The notes under the pieces are model-generated. The model ran no database searches. It was given only the letters and a program-made list of their open reading frames with translations, and had not been told where the DNA came from. A DNA stretch of 64,000 bases from Christensenella massiliensis (GTDB taxonomy: Bacteria > Bacillota > Clostridia > Christensenellales > Christensenellaceae), in assembly GCA_900155415.1 (NCBI GenBank), contig LT700187.1, forward strand, positions 1,798,001 to 1,862,000. The letters run 5' to 3'. Position numbers and translations under genes: made by a program. Below are positions 8,673 to 16,759 of the stretch, piece by piece. Position 1 is the stretch's first letter; the number at the start of each line of letters is the position of its first letter.

Positions 8673-9014
8673 ATGCACGAATATCATGAGGCGATCCATA
8701 TTATTGAACATGCGATAGAGGAAGCAAAGGAGAAAGGCTACCGGAAAGTGACGAAGATCAATCTGGTGATCGGGGAAAGCTCCGGTTATTCCGGAGACAG
8801 TATTCGGATGCATTATGAAGATGCGGCGCAGGGTACGATATGTGAGGGCGCGGAAATTTGTGTGCGCCCGGTAAAAACAATGCTTCGGTGTCCGAAGTGC
8901 CATGAACTCTTTGCCCGCAAGCCCTTCCACTTCGAGTGTCCGCATTGCGGAACGGAGGGGGAGCCGAGCGAGATCGGCAAAGAGATGGCGATCGAAAGTA
9001 TAGAAGGAGAATGA
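8673..9014 (+). CDS. hypA: Hydrogenase nickel-insertion protein HypA
   Basis: A 113-residue protein starting MHEYHEAI; the N-terminal Met-His is the nickel-binding end in this family. A zinc site is formed by CPKC and CPHC near residues 73 and 90. It delivers nickel to the hydrogenase large subunit, normally together with HypB, but no hypB gene is in the window. It starts 1 nt after echF, tying maturation to the structural genes. Confidence 0.93.
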   Translation: MHEYHEAIHIIEHAIEEAKEKGYRKVTKINLVIGESSGYSGDSIRMHYEDAAQGTICEGAEICVRPVKTMLRCPKCHELFARKPFHFECPHCGTEGEPSEIGKEMAIESIEGE

Positions 9015-9017
9015 TGG

Positions 9018-11255
9018 ATGACGGTGTCCATTACCGTGCTGGGTATTGTTCAGGGAGTCGGGTTTCGGCCGTTTGTAGCACGAACGGCGGAAGAGCTCGG
9101 CATTGCGGGAACAGTACGCAACAGCGGGGGTATCGTAAAGATCATTGCAGCAGGTGAAAGGGAGGCGGTGGACGAGCTTGTTCACCGCCTCCGGTTTCAG
9201 AGCCCCAAGGGTGCACAGGTAACGGAGGTTCTTTGCGCGCCTGTCGAATGTGCAGAGAAACCGCCGGGGTTTCGTATTGTGGAGAGCGACGAGGACAGAA
9301 ATCCGCTCCCCATGCTCCCACCTGATTTACCGGTCTGCGAGGACTGTCTGCACGAAATGAGGGACCCGAAAAACAGACGGTATGGATATCCGTTTATCAG
9401 CTGCGTTGCCTGCGGCCCGCGGTATAGCATCGTAAAACGGCTTCCCTATGATAGGAATACGACGACGATGGAGGATTTTCCGATGTGCGGCGCCTGTGAA
9501 GCCGAATACACGGGAAAAGGGAGGCGCAGACATGCGCAGACGATATCCTGCCACGATTGTGGTCCTCAATTGATTTTTGAAGAAAAAGGCTGCATACTGC
9601 AGCGGCAGAAAGCGCTTGAGCGCGCAGCGGAGCTGCTTCAAAGCGGTGCGGTATTGGCTGTCAAGGGAATCGGCGGTTACCAATTCATCTGCCTGCCCTA
9701 CTGTGAAACGACAGTAGAACAGCTGAGGCTGCTGAAAAAACGGGATAAAAAGCCTTTTGCAGTCATGTTTCCGTCACTGCGGGCGGCCGGAGAGCTGTGC
9801 ATCGTCGGAAAAGAGGAAACGGAGCTCCTGACTTCACCGGCACGGCCAATCGTATTGCTGGCTAAAAAGAAAGATATATTTGCGCCGAATGTTGCCGGGG
9901 AAAGCCGAAGGATCGGGGCGTTTCTGCCATATACGCCTCTGCATCAGATGCTGACGGATATTTGCGGACCGTTGGTCGTAACAAGCGGCAATGTGTCGTC
10001 GGAACCAATTATCACAGAGGACCGCGAGATGCTGGATGCGGTTTTGCCGAATCTTAACGGTATACTATATAATACCCGCAGGATCGAAACGCCGCTCGAC
10101 GATTCCGTGGCGCGCGTCGCTGCGGGGATAAAGCAGCTCCTGCGCCGCAGCCGTGGCTATGTTCCGCTGCCTGTTCGGATCAAAAAAAAGACGAGGAAAC
10201 CTTTCCTTGCTATGGGCGGCGATCTGAAAGCGTGTTTTGCGCTGTGCATGGAAAATCAGGTTTATCTGAGTCAGTATTTCGGTGATGTGGAGGAATATAA
10301 GGTGCTGCGGGAATTTCGCCGCGGAATTCAGCGGATGGAGGAGATATTCGGTATCCGGCCCAAGGCAGTACTCCATGATCTGCATCCCGCTTACCAAACC
10401 TTTGCTTTGGCGCAGGAGATGAATGAAAAACAAGCTGTTCCTTTACGCGGGATACAGCATCATCATGCGCATGCGGCGTCCGTAATGGCGGAGCATGGCA
10501 TAGAGCATTGCATTGGCGTAGTGTTTGACGGAACAGGTTATGGACCCGACGGAACAATATGGGGAGGGGAATTTCTCCGGTGCCGCGGCACGGAATTTGA
10601 GCGTATAGGGCAGTTGGAGGAGATCGTTTTATGCGGTGGGGATGCCTCGGCGCGGGATGCGGAGCTGACAGGCTTATGCCATAAATATGCGGCGGGACTG
10701 CCGGATGGCAGCAGCCGGTTCGCTGTGGCAGCGGCCGCCATAAAACAGCGGGTCAATACCGAACGAAGCTCCAGCATGGGCCGTCTGTTTGATGCGGTGA
10801 GCGCCCTGCTGGGCCTAAGACAGTATAACAGCTATGAGGGGGAATGTGCGGTCTCTGTGGAGAATGCCGCGGCAGACGCGCAGGAAAAGGGCGATACACC
10901 TTTCCCGCTGTGTTTTGATATTGTAGAGCGGGAGGGACGGTTCAAGGCTCTGCGTACTCCGGTCATTCGGGCGATAGCGGATGCAGCCGGCAGAGAAGAT
11001 GCAGGCAGACTGGCGTTAGGATTCCATGCGGCTCTTGCGGACATGGTCGTGCGTATGTGCAGGATGATACGGGAAAAAACAGGCGAGAACAATGTTGCGC
11101 TGACGGGCGGCGTATTTGCGAATTTGTTGCTCACCGAACGGTGTGCCGATTTGCTGAAAAATGAGGGATTTCATGTGTGGCTGAATTCTGCTGTGCCGTG
11201 TAATGACGGCGGGCTTGCGCTTGGACAAGCCTATCTTGGCGCACAGTGGTTTTGA
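9018..11255 (+). CDS. hypF: Carbamoyltransferase HypF
   Basis: A 745-residue multidomain enzyme of normal HypF length. In order: an acylphosphatase domain (VQGVGFRPF), a double zinc-finger region with four CxxC pairs (CEDC, CVAC, CGAC, CHDC), a YrdC-like adenylation domain (around VKGIGGYQF), and a C-terminal Kae1-like domain with QHHHAHAASV, FDGTGYGPDG and LTGGVFANLLL. It turns carbamoyl phosphate into the carbamoyl group passed to HypE, the source of the cyanide ligands of the NiFe centre. It starts 3 nt after hypA. Confidence 0.96.
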   Translation: MTVSITVLGIVQGVGFRPFVARTAEELGIAGTVRNSGGIVKIIAAGEREAVDELVHRLRFQSPKGAQVTEVLCAPVECAEKPPGFRIVESDEDRNPLPMLPPDLPVCEDCLHEMRDPKNRRYGYPFISCVACGPRYSIVKRLPYDRNTTTMEDFPMCGACEAEYTGKGRRRHAQTISCHDCGPQLIFEEKGCILQRQKALERAAELLQSGAVLAVKGIGGYQFICLPYCETTVEQLRLLKKRDKKPFAVMFPSLRAAGELCIVGKEETELLTSPARPIVLLAKKKDIFAPNVAGESRRIGAFLPYTPLHQMLTDICGPLVVTSGNVSSEPIITEDREMLDAVLPNLNGILYNTRRIETPLDDSVARVAAGIKQLLRRSRGYVPLPVRIKKKTRKPFLAMGGDLKACFALCMENQVYLSQYFGDVEEYKVLREFRRGIQRMEEIFGIRPKAVLHDLHPAYQTFALAQEMNEKQAVPLRGIQHHHAHAASVMAEHGIEHCIGVVFDGTGYGPDGTIWGGEFLRCRGTEFERIGQLEEIVLCGGDASARDAELTGLCHKYAAGLPDGSSRFAVAAAAIKQRVNTERSSSMGRLFDAVSALLGLRQYNSYEGECAVSVENAAADAQEKGDTPFPLCFDIVEREGRFKALRTPVIRAIADAAGREDAGRLALGFHAALADMVVRMCRMIREKTGENNVALTGGVFANLLLTERCADLLKNEGFHVWLNSAVPCNDGGLALGQAYLGAQWF

Positions 11256-11277
11256 TAGGAATGGAGGAGAAAGCGGT

Positions 11278-11490
11278 ATGTGCGTTGCTGTGCCGGGAAC
11301 GGTAATATCTGTGGAGGGAACGGTCGCTGCGGTCGATTTCAGCGGAAATGTGGTACGGGCGGAGGCCGGACTCGTTTCTGTGAAACCGGGTGATTTCGTA
11401 CTGGTCCATGCGGGCTGTATCCTGCAGGTGTTGACGAAACAGGATCATGACAGCCTGATGGAGCTGTTGAAGGAGATAGACGGATCATGA
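11278..11490 (+). CDS. hypC: Hydrogenase maturation chaperone HypC
   Basis: A 70-residue HypC/HupF protein with the invariant N-terminus MCVAVPG, in which Cys2 binds iron. It holds the Fe(CN)2CO unit with HypD and hands it to the large subunit. The frame is open upstream to 11203, but ATG 11278 is fixed by the conserved MC start and the GGAGGAGAA site before it. It overlaps hypD by 4 nt (ATGA). Confidence 0.95.
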   Translation: MCVAVPGTVISVEGTVAAVDFSGNVVRAEAGLVSVKPGDFVLVHAGCILQVLTKQDHDSLMELLKEIDGS

Positions 11491-12524
11491 CCGATAGAAA
11501 GGATTTTCTGAAAGCATACAGTGGTGAGCCATTACGGTTCATGGAGGTATGCGGCACACATACGGCGGAAATTTCACGCAATGGGATCACAGAGCTGCTC
11601 CCTCCTGAGATCAGCCTGATCTCAGGTCCGGGCTGTCCTGTATGCGTGACGGTCACAGACTATATCGACCGTCTGGTCTGGCTGGCGCGTCAGCCGGAAA
11701 CAACGGTCGTTTCCTTTGGCGATTTACTGCGCGTGCCCGGGAGCCGGGAAAGCCTTGCGGATGCGCGCGCGGACGGCGGGTCTGTAAAAATGGCCTATTC
11801 TCCTCTCGACATCCTGAAAATGGCAAAAAGCGAGCCGAAGCGGACCTATGTGTTTGCGGCGGTCGGCTTTGAAACGACAGCGCCGGTCTATGCGGTGCTT
11901 CTTGAAAATGCGATAGCACAGGGGATAGAGAACATTCGCCTGCTCACTTCACTGAAGACAATGCCTCCTGTGATAGATTGGGTGTGTGGCAACGGAAGCA
12001 GGATAGACGGCTTTCTTGCCCCCGGGCATGTAAGTGTCATTACGGGAAGCCATGTGTTTCAAAAGTTGGCGGAAAAACACGGGCTTCCTTTCGTAATTGC
12101 CGGCTTTGACGGAGAACAGCTTTTAGCAGCTGTTTATACGCTCGTAAAATGCCGGGGCAGGGCCGGTGCTGTGAATCTATACCGGTCTGCCGTAACGGAA
12201 GAAGGAAATAAGCGGGCGCAGGCGGCTGTTGAGCATTTTTTTGAGCCGTGCGGTGCAGCGTGGAGAGGTATCGGCATTATCCCAAGCTCGGGCTTGCGCC
12301 TGCGGGAAGCGTATGCGCGTTTCGACGCGGGAAGCATGGGCCTTGACAGCGACCGCGAGCATAATCCCTTGTGCAGATGCGCACAGATCCTAACGGGCGC
12401 GCAAACTCCGGTCTCCTGTCCTTTGTTTGGAACGGAATGTACGCCGCAGCATCCGCAGGGAGCCTGTATGGTTTCGGCGGAGGGAAGCTGTTACCAATAC
12501 GCAGTCCATCACAGGAAACGCTGA
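11487..12524 (+). CDS. hypD: Hydrogenase Fe-cofactor scaffold HypD
   Basis: A 345-residue protein with family motifs MEVCGTHTAEISRNG and GPGCPVCVT, and a C-terminal cysteine-rich region (CPLFGTEC, GACMV, GSC) that binds the [4Fe-4S] cluster. With HypC it is the platform on which Fe(CN)2CO is assembled. The 4-nt overlap with hypC indicates coupled translation. Confidence 0.95.
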   Translation: MTDRKDFLKAYSGEPLRFMEVCGTHTAEISRNGITELLPPEISLISGPGCPVCVTVTDYIDRLVWLARQPETTVVSFGDLLRVPGSRESLADARADGGSVKMAYSPLDILKMAKSEPKRTYVFAAVGFETTAPVYAVLLENAIAQGIENIRLLTSLKTMPPVIDWVCGNGSRIDGFLAPGHVSVITGSHVFQKLAEKHGLPFVIAGFDGEQLLAAVYTLVKCRGRAGAVNLYRSAVTEEGNKRAQAAVEHFFEPCGAAWRGIGIIPSSGLRLREAYARFDAGSMGLDSDREHNPLCRCAQILTGAQTPVSCPLFGTECTPQHPQGACMVSAEGSCYQYAVHHRKR

Positions 12525-12542
12525 AAGGGGAAGAATGGTTTA

Positions 12543-13529
12543 ATGAAAATCACAATGGCTCACGGCAGCGGAGGAAAAGAAACAAGCGGCCTGATCTCGG
12601 AAATTTTTGCACATTATTTTGATAATCCGGTCCTCGCACGCATGGAGGATTCCGGTATCGTGGATGGAGCGGAGCGTATTGCGTTAACGACGGACAGCTT
12701 TGTGGTGACGCCGCTTTTCTTTCCGGGCGGAGATATTGGCCGGCTCTCAATATGCGGCACGGTGAATGATTTGCTCATGAGCGGCGCAGTTCCGAGATAT
12801 CTGACCTGCGGTTTTATTTTGGAAGAGGGCGCGGATACGGAGGTGCTGAAACGAGTCGCCCAGTCTATGGCGCAGACGGCAAACGAGGCGGGCGTTTCGA
12901 TCGTTGCGGGAGATACTAAAGTGATCGAAGGCAATGGAGGGATCTATATCAATACGGCGGGCGTCGGCTTTGTACGAAGCGGGATAGAGATCGGTGCAGG
13001 AAACTGCCGCGGGGGAGACGCGGTGCTCGTTTCGGGAGAGCTTGGAGACCATCATGCGGCAATCTTAAGCGCCAGAATGCAGATCGAAAATACGATTCGA
13101 AGCGACTGCGCACCGTTAAACGATATGGTGGAAGCACTGATAAAAAATGGTATAGAGATCCATGCTATGCGTGATATCACACGGGGCGGATTGGCGACGA
13201 TCGCAGGCGAATTTGCGCGGGCTTCCGGCTGCTGTATCGAGCTTGAAGAGAAGCGGCTGCCCGTCAACGAACAGGTGAAAGCGTTTTGCGGGATATTAGG
13301 GCTTGACCCGCTTTATATGGGAAACGAGGGAAAAATGGCGGTGGTCGTCGCAGAAAAAGACGAGCAGCGTGCTCTTCAGTGCCTGAAGGAAAGCAGATAT
13401 GGTGAAAATGCAGCGGCCGTCGGACATGTGACGCATCGGGAGAACGGCATGGTGCTGATGAAAACAGCGATTGGAGGAACGCGCGTCGTCCCTGAATTGA
13501 TGGGGGAGGGGCTTCCGCGTATCTGCTGA
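12543..13529 (+). CDS. hypE: Hydrogenase maturation protein HypE
   Basis: A 328-residue PurM-like ATPase. Motifs include HGSGGKETSGLI at the start and the C-terminal GLPRIC, whose last cysteine is carbamoylated by HypF and dehydrated to thiocyanate. It is the last recognisable gene of the ech-hyp operon. The cluster ends here with no hypB and no endopeptidase gene. Confidence 0.96.
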   Translation: MKITMAHGSGGKETSGLISEIFAHYFDNPVLARMEDSGIVDGAERIALTTDSFVVTPLFFPGGDIGRLSICGTVNDLLMSGAVPRYLTCGFILEEGADTEVLKRVAQSMAQTANEAGVSIVAGDTKVIEGNGGIYINTAGVGFVRSGIEIGAGNCRGGDAVLVSGELGDHHAAILSARMQIENTIRSDCAPLNDMVEALIKNGIEIHAMRDITRGGLATIAGEFARASGCCIELEEKRLPVNEQVKAFCGILGLDPLYMGNEGKMAVVVAEKDEQRALQCLKESRYGENAAAVGHVTHRENGMVLMKTAIGGTRVVPELMGEGLPRIC

Positions 13530-13609
13530 ACAGCCGGAACGCTTTCGGCGGCTTCGGGCAATCACAAGAGGAATACCGCGTTTGCCATTTTCCAGAGCAG
13601 AAAGGCGGT

Positions 13610-13638
13610 TTGCTCCAATACACGGTTTGTGTTACACT
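13610..13638 (+). promoter_or_regulatory. Predicted promoter of lgt
   Basis: TTGCTC, 17 nt, TACACT. The predicted transcript start near 13645 lies after the first possible lgt start codon (GTG 13629), which supports the later start at 13683. Confidence 0.45.
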
Positions 13639-13682
13639 ATAGAAATGAATCAGGCAGACAGAGGGAAAGGCAGGCGGCTTGT

Positions 13683-14444
13683 TTGTATAACGATATTTTG
13701 ACGATCGGGTCCGTAACGATACACGGTTACGGCCTTATGATAGGGATCGGGATCATCTGTGCGCTGTTTATTGCGCTGTTCCGGGCCAAAAAGCGCGGTC
13801 TGAGTCAGGACGCCGTTCTGACGCTTTGTATTTTTGCCGTATTGTTTGGCTTTGGAGGCGGAAAGCTTCTCTATATTTTTCTGGACTTTCAGAATTTTAT
13901 CAGGAACCCGTTAGAGGTCCTTTCGGGCAGCGGATTCGTAGTATATGGCGGGATCATTGTCGCTATTATTGCCGCGGTGCTCTACTGCCGTAAAAAAGGC
14001 TATAGCTTTCTTGCTTATTTCGATCTGTATATGCCGTCTGTTGCTGTGGCACAGGGGTTTGGGCGGATCGGATGCTTTTTGGCGGGCTGCTGCTATGGTG
14101 CGGAAACAACGAGTCCGATCGGCGTAGTGTTCCCGCCCGGTTCGATTGCGCCGAGCGGCGTGAGCCTGATACCGACACAGCTTTTTTCTGCGGCGGGAGA
14201 TTTCCTTTTGGCACTGCTGCTGATTTTATATGCGCGCAAAGACAGGAGAGAGGGACGCGTAGGCGCCTTATATCTGATTTTGTATGCGGTAGGAAGATCG
14301 GTCATAGAAATATTCCGTGCCGATTATAGGGGCGCGATAGGGATTTTTTCCACATCGCAGTTTATTTCTATCTTTGTAGCGGTGATCGGCATTGTATTAT
14401 TTGCCGTAAAAAAACCGCCGGCCTTTCTTTCGAAAAAAATATAA
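13683..14444 (+). CDS. lgt: Prolipoprotein diacylglyceryl transferase
   Basis: About 253 residues with seven or so membrane helices. The Lgt core is recognisable: HGYGLMIGIGI near the N-terminus and the signature GFGRIGCFLAGCCYG. It transfers diacylglycerol from phosphatidylglycerol to the lipobox cysteine of prolipoproteins, at the membrane. The open frame begins at GTG 13629, but the promoter overlaps it and the extra residues are not Lgt-like, so TTG 13683 is preferred. The start is moderately uncertain. Confidence 0.85.
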   Translation: MYNDILTIGSVTIHGYGLMIGIGIICALFIALFRAKKRGLSQDAVLTLCIFAVLFGFGGGKLLYIFLDFQNFIRNPLEVLSGSGFVVYGGIIVAIIAAVLYCRKKGYSFLAYFDLYMPSVAVAQGFGRIGCFLAGCCYGAETTSPIGVVFPPGSIAPSGVSLIPTQLFSAAGDFLLALLLILYARKDRREGRVGALYLILYAVGRSVIEIFRADYRGAIGIFSTSQFISIFVAVIGIVLFAVKKPPAFLSKKI

Positions 14445-14544
14445 ATCGATATTTGCGTTTATAAAATGATATTGGGACGTTCGGGTGTGAAAACTGCGGA
14501 ATTTTGTTAAAAATACACAAAAAAAATGTGGAAAACAATAGGAC

Positions 14545-14573
14545 TTGACAAAGGGAAAGACCCTCTCTATAAT
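14545..14573 (+). promoter_or_regulatory. Perfect consensus sigma-70 promoter (TTGACA-N17-TATAAT)
   Basis: Both hexamers match consensus exactly with a 17-nt spacer. The predicted transcript start is near 14580, about 147 nt before the E1 alpha gene. The upstream stretch 14445-14544 is AT-rich and holds nothing else recognisable. Confidence 0.85.
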
Positions 14574-14579
14574 TACAAA

Positions 14580-14679
14580 AGGTCGGCAGTGTGCAGGATG
14601 ATCGCCGTGCGGACGAGCCGGACAGAAGCGAATAAAAGCCGGGGAGCCGTTTCGATTGAAAAGAAGCGGCTGATTTTTT
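14580..14679 (+). ncRNA. Candidate attenuated leader or small RNA upstream of the E1 genes
   Basis: A transcript from the perfect promoter would run about 100 nt to an intrinsic terminator at 14645-14679 and would be released before the coding region starts at 14727. The segment is G/C-rich with several GCCG/CGGC repeats that could pair alternatively. I do not recognise a riboswitch class. It may be a regulatory leader (attenuator) or an independent small RNA. Confidence 0.45.
14645..14679 (+). terminator. Intrinsic terminator inside the E1 leader
   Basis: A 9-bp stem (AGCCGTTTC with GAAGCGGCT, one G-T pair) with a 9-nt loop, then GA and six T. It lies between the promoter at 14545 and the start codon at 14727. 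Confidence 0.7.
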
Positions 14680-14726
14680 ACAAAATATGGCGAAATGTAT
14701 CGAAAGAAATATAGGAATAGAATCGC

Positions 14727-15698
14727 ATGATATTGACGAACGAACAAGCGAAAACGATATATGAACAAATGTTCAGCGCAAGGATATTTGAAGAACATGT
14801 AGACGCGCTGCTGCGCAAGGGGATGATCCATGGAACGGCGCATCTCGCGGTCGGGGAAGAAGCGACGGCGGCCGGAGGTGTGGGCGCGCTCTGTCCGGAT
14901 GATTATATTATGAGCAGCCATAGAGGGCATGCGCATTGTATTGCAAAGGGCGCAGACCTCAGGCGGATGATGTGTGAGCTGCTTGGAAAACGCGAGGGCT
15001 ATTGCAAAGGGCTGGGCGGCTCTATGCACATCGTAGACATCTCTGCCGGGAATTTTGGAGCGAATGGAGTTATGGGTCCGTCGATACCCATGGCGACGGG
15101 CGTTGCACTCGCGATCAAAAAAGAAAACAGCGGAAAGATCATTTTGGATTATTTTGGCGACGGCACCTCAAATTCCGGACTTTTCCATGAAGCGCTCAAT
15201 ATGGCGGCGCTGTGGAAGCTGCCCATCGTATATTTGTGTGAAAACAATCTGTATGGATTATCTACGCATGTATCGAAGAGCGTATCCGTGACGGATATCG
15301 CCATGCGTGCAAAGGCGTATGGCATGCCGGGCAGGATAGTCGACGGCATGGATGTTCTTGCGGTCATGGAGGCCGTGCGGGAAGCTGCCGACAGAGCGCG
15401 CCGCGGGGAAGGGCCCACGTTGATCGAAGCCAAAACCTATCGCTATCTCGGACATTCAAAAAGTGATAAGCGTATTTACCGCAGCCGTGAGGAGGAAGAG
15501 GAATGGAAGAAAAAGGATCCTATTCCGGCTTTCGCAAGGTATATGCTTGAGCAAGGTATATCCAAAGAGGAGATTCGGGAGATCGAAGACCGGTCAAGAA
15601 AAGCGTGCGATGAAGCGGTGGAATATGCTTTGGCGGCGGATCCGCTGACGTTTGAAGAAGCGAAAAAGCTTGTATTTACGGCGGAGGAACAGAAATGA
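14727..15698 (+). CDS. Thiamine-diphosphate-dependent 2-oxoacid/acetoin dehydrogenase E1 alpha subunit
   Basis: A 323-residue E1 alpha protein. The thiamine diphosphate motif is visible as GDGTSNSGLFHEALNMAALWKL with VYLCENN, and the phosphorylation-loop region has YRYLGHSKSDKR. It decarboxylates a 2-oxoacid or cleaves acetoin together with the beta subunit encoded next, with a 4-nt ATGA overlap. No E2, E3 or lipoate genes follow, so the pair is an orphan. AcoAB, PdhAB or a branched-chain E1 cannot be told apart from sequence alone. Confidence 0.88.
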   Translation: MILTNEQAKTIYEQMFSARIFEEHVDALLRKGMIHGTAHLAVGEEATAAGGVGALCPDDYIMSSHRGHAHCIAKGADLRRMMCELLGKREGYCKGLGGSMHIVDISAGNFGANGVMGPSIPMATGVALAIKKENSGKIILDYFGDGTSNSGLFHEALNMAALWKLPIVYLCENNLYGLSTHVSKSVSVTDIAMRAKAYGMPGRIVDGMDVLAVMEAVREAADRARRGEGPTLIEAKTYRYLGHSKSDKRIYRSREEEEEWKKKDPIPAFARYMLEQGISKEEIREIEDRSRKACDEAVEYALAADPLTFEEAKKLVFTAEEQK

Positions 15699-16672
15699 GC
15701 AGGGTCACTTACGCGCAGGCAGTCTCGGATGCGTTGCGGGAAGAGCTGCGCCGAAACGAAAAGGTATTTCTCATAGGTGAGGATATGGGCGTATACGGAG
15801 GCTGCTTTGGGATCACGCGCGGCTTTCTGGAAGAGTTTGGGCCGGAACGGATCATAGACGCGCCGATATCGGAGGGCGGTTTCACGGGAATGGCTGTAGG
15901 CGCAGCTATGGCAGGATTCTATCCGGTCGTAGAGTTCATGTTTTCGGATTTTTTGACCTGCGCGATGGATTTGATTTGCAATCAGGCGGCAAAGCAGCGT
16001 TTTATGCTGGGAGGGCAGGTCTCGGTCCCGCTTGTGATCCGTACGCCGATGGGAAGCGGAACAGGCGCCGCAGCGCAGCATTCGCAAAGCCTTGAGGCGT
16101 GGTTTTGCCATGTTCCCGGTCTGAAGGTGCTCGCGCCCTCCACTCCCTGTGATGCAAAGGGGCTCTTAAAAGCAGCCATCCGCGAAAAGGATCCGATCCT
16201 GTTTTTTGAACATAAATTTCTTTATCAAATGGAGGGAGAAGTGCCGGAGGAAAACTATCTCCTGCCCATCGGAAAAGCGGATATCAAGCGAAGCGGGAAA
16301 GACCTGACGATCATCAGTTACTCCTACACCCTGCATAAAGCCCTGAAAGCGGCAGAAATGCTCGAACAAGATGGAGTAGATGCGGAAATCCTTGATTTGA
16401 GGACACTCTCCCCCCTTGATACAGACGCTGTCATTTCCTCCGCGCGCAAGACTGGAAGGGTGCTCGTGGTGCATGAAAGTGTACAGGATTTTGGCGTGGG
16501 AGCAGAAATAGCGGCTGTCATTGCGGAAAGCGAAGCATTTTTCCATTTGAAGCAGCCAATCAAGAGGTTTGGCGGAGAAAATATGCCAATGCCCTATGCG
16601 GAGCCTCTTGAGGAACAAGCCGTTCCGCAGGCCGAGACGGTTTATGAGAGGGCGAAAGAGCTTCTGAAATAA
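15695..16672 (+). CDS. Thiamine-diphosphate-dependent dehydrogenase E1 beta subunit
   Basis: A 325-residue E1 beta (transketolase pyrimidine-binding plus C-terminal domain) with conserved segments LIGEDMGVYGGCFG, PISEGGFTGMAVGAAM and MGSGTGAAAQHSQSLE. It forms the alpha2beta2 heterotetramer with the preceding subunit. It overlaps the alpha gene by 4 nt. The missing E2/E3 genes must be elsewhere if this is a full dehydrogenase complex. Confidence 0.88.
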   Translation: MSRVTYAQAVSDALREELRRNEKVFLIGEDMGVYGGCFGITRGFLEEFGPERIIDAPISEGGFTGMAVGAAMAGFYPVVEFMFSDFLTCAMDLICNQAAKQRFMLGGQVSVPLVIRTPMGSGTGAAAQHSQSLEAWFCHVPGLKVLAPSTPCDAKGLLKAAIREKDPILFFEHKFLYQMEGEVPEENYLLPIGKADIKRSGKDLTIISYSYTLHKALKAAEMLEQDGVDAEILDLRTLSPLDTDAVISSARKTGRVLVVHESVQDFGVGAEIAAVIAESEAFFHLKQPIKRFGGENMPMPYAEPLEEQAVPQAETVYERAKELLK

Positions 16673-16744
16673 AACCCGGACAATAAAGCGGCGCCGAGAT
16701 ATTTACGGAATAAGCCGCTTTTATATTTAAGCGAAAAGATTTTC

Positions 16745-16753
16745 TGGTATAAT
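16745..16753 (+). promoter_or_regulatory. Extended -10 promoter of hflX, giving a predicted leaderless mRNA
   Basis: TGGTATAAT (extended -10) ends 6 nt before the hflX ATG at 16760. Transcription normally starts about 7 nt after a -10 box, that is at the A of the ATG. No ribosome binding site fits in the gap. Confidence 0.6.
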
Positions 16754-16759
16754 CTATCT

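Noticed and set aside
14580-14679. ykkC-type riboswitch in the E1 leader, because AATAAAAGCCGGGGAG resembles the 3' ykkC consensus
   Set aside because: The conserved 5' half (AGGGTTCCG and the CTGGTCCGAGAG-like part) is missing, so the match is too partial to call.
16166-16618. A 150-codon minus-strand frame inside E1 beta
   Set aside because: It lies entirely within a well-supported gene and has no ribosome site or family signature.
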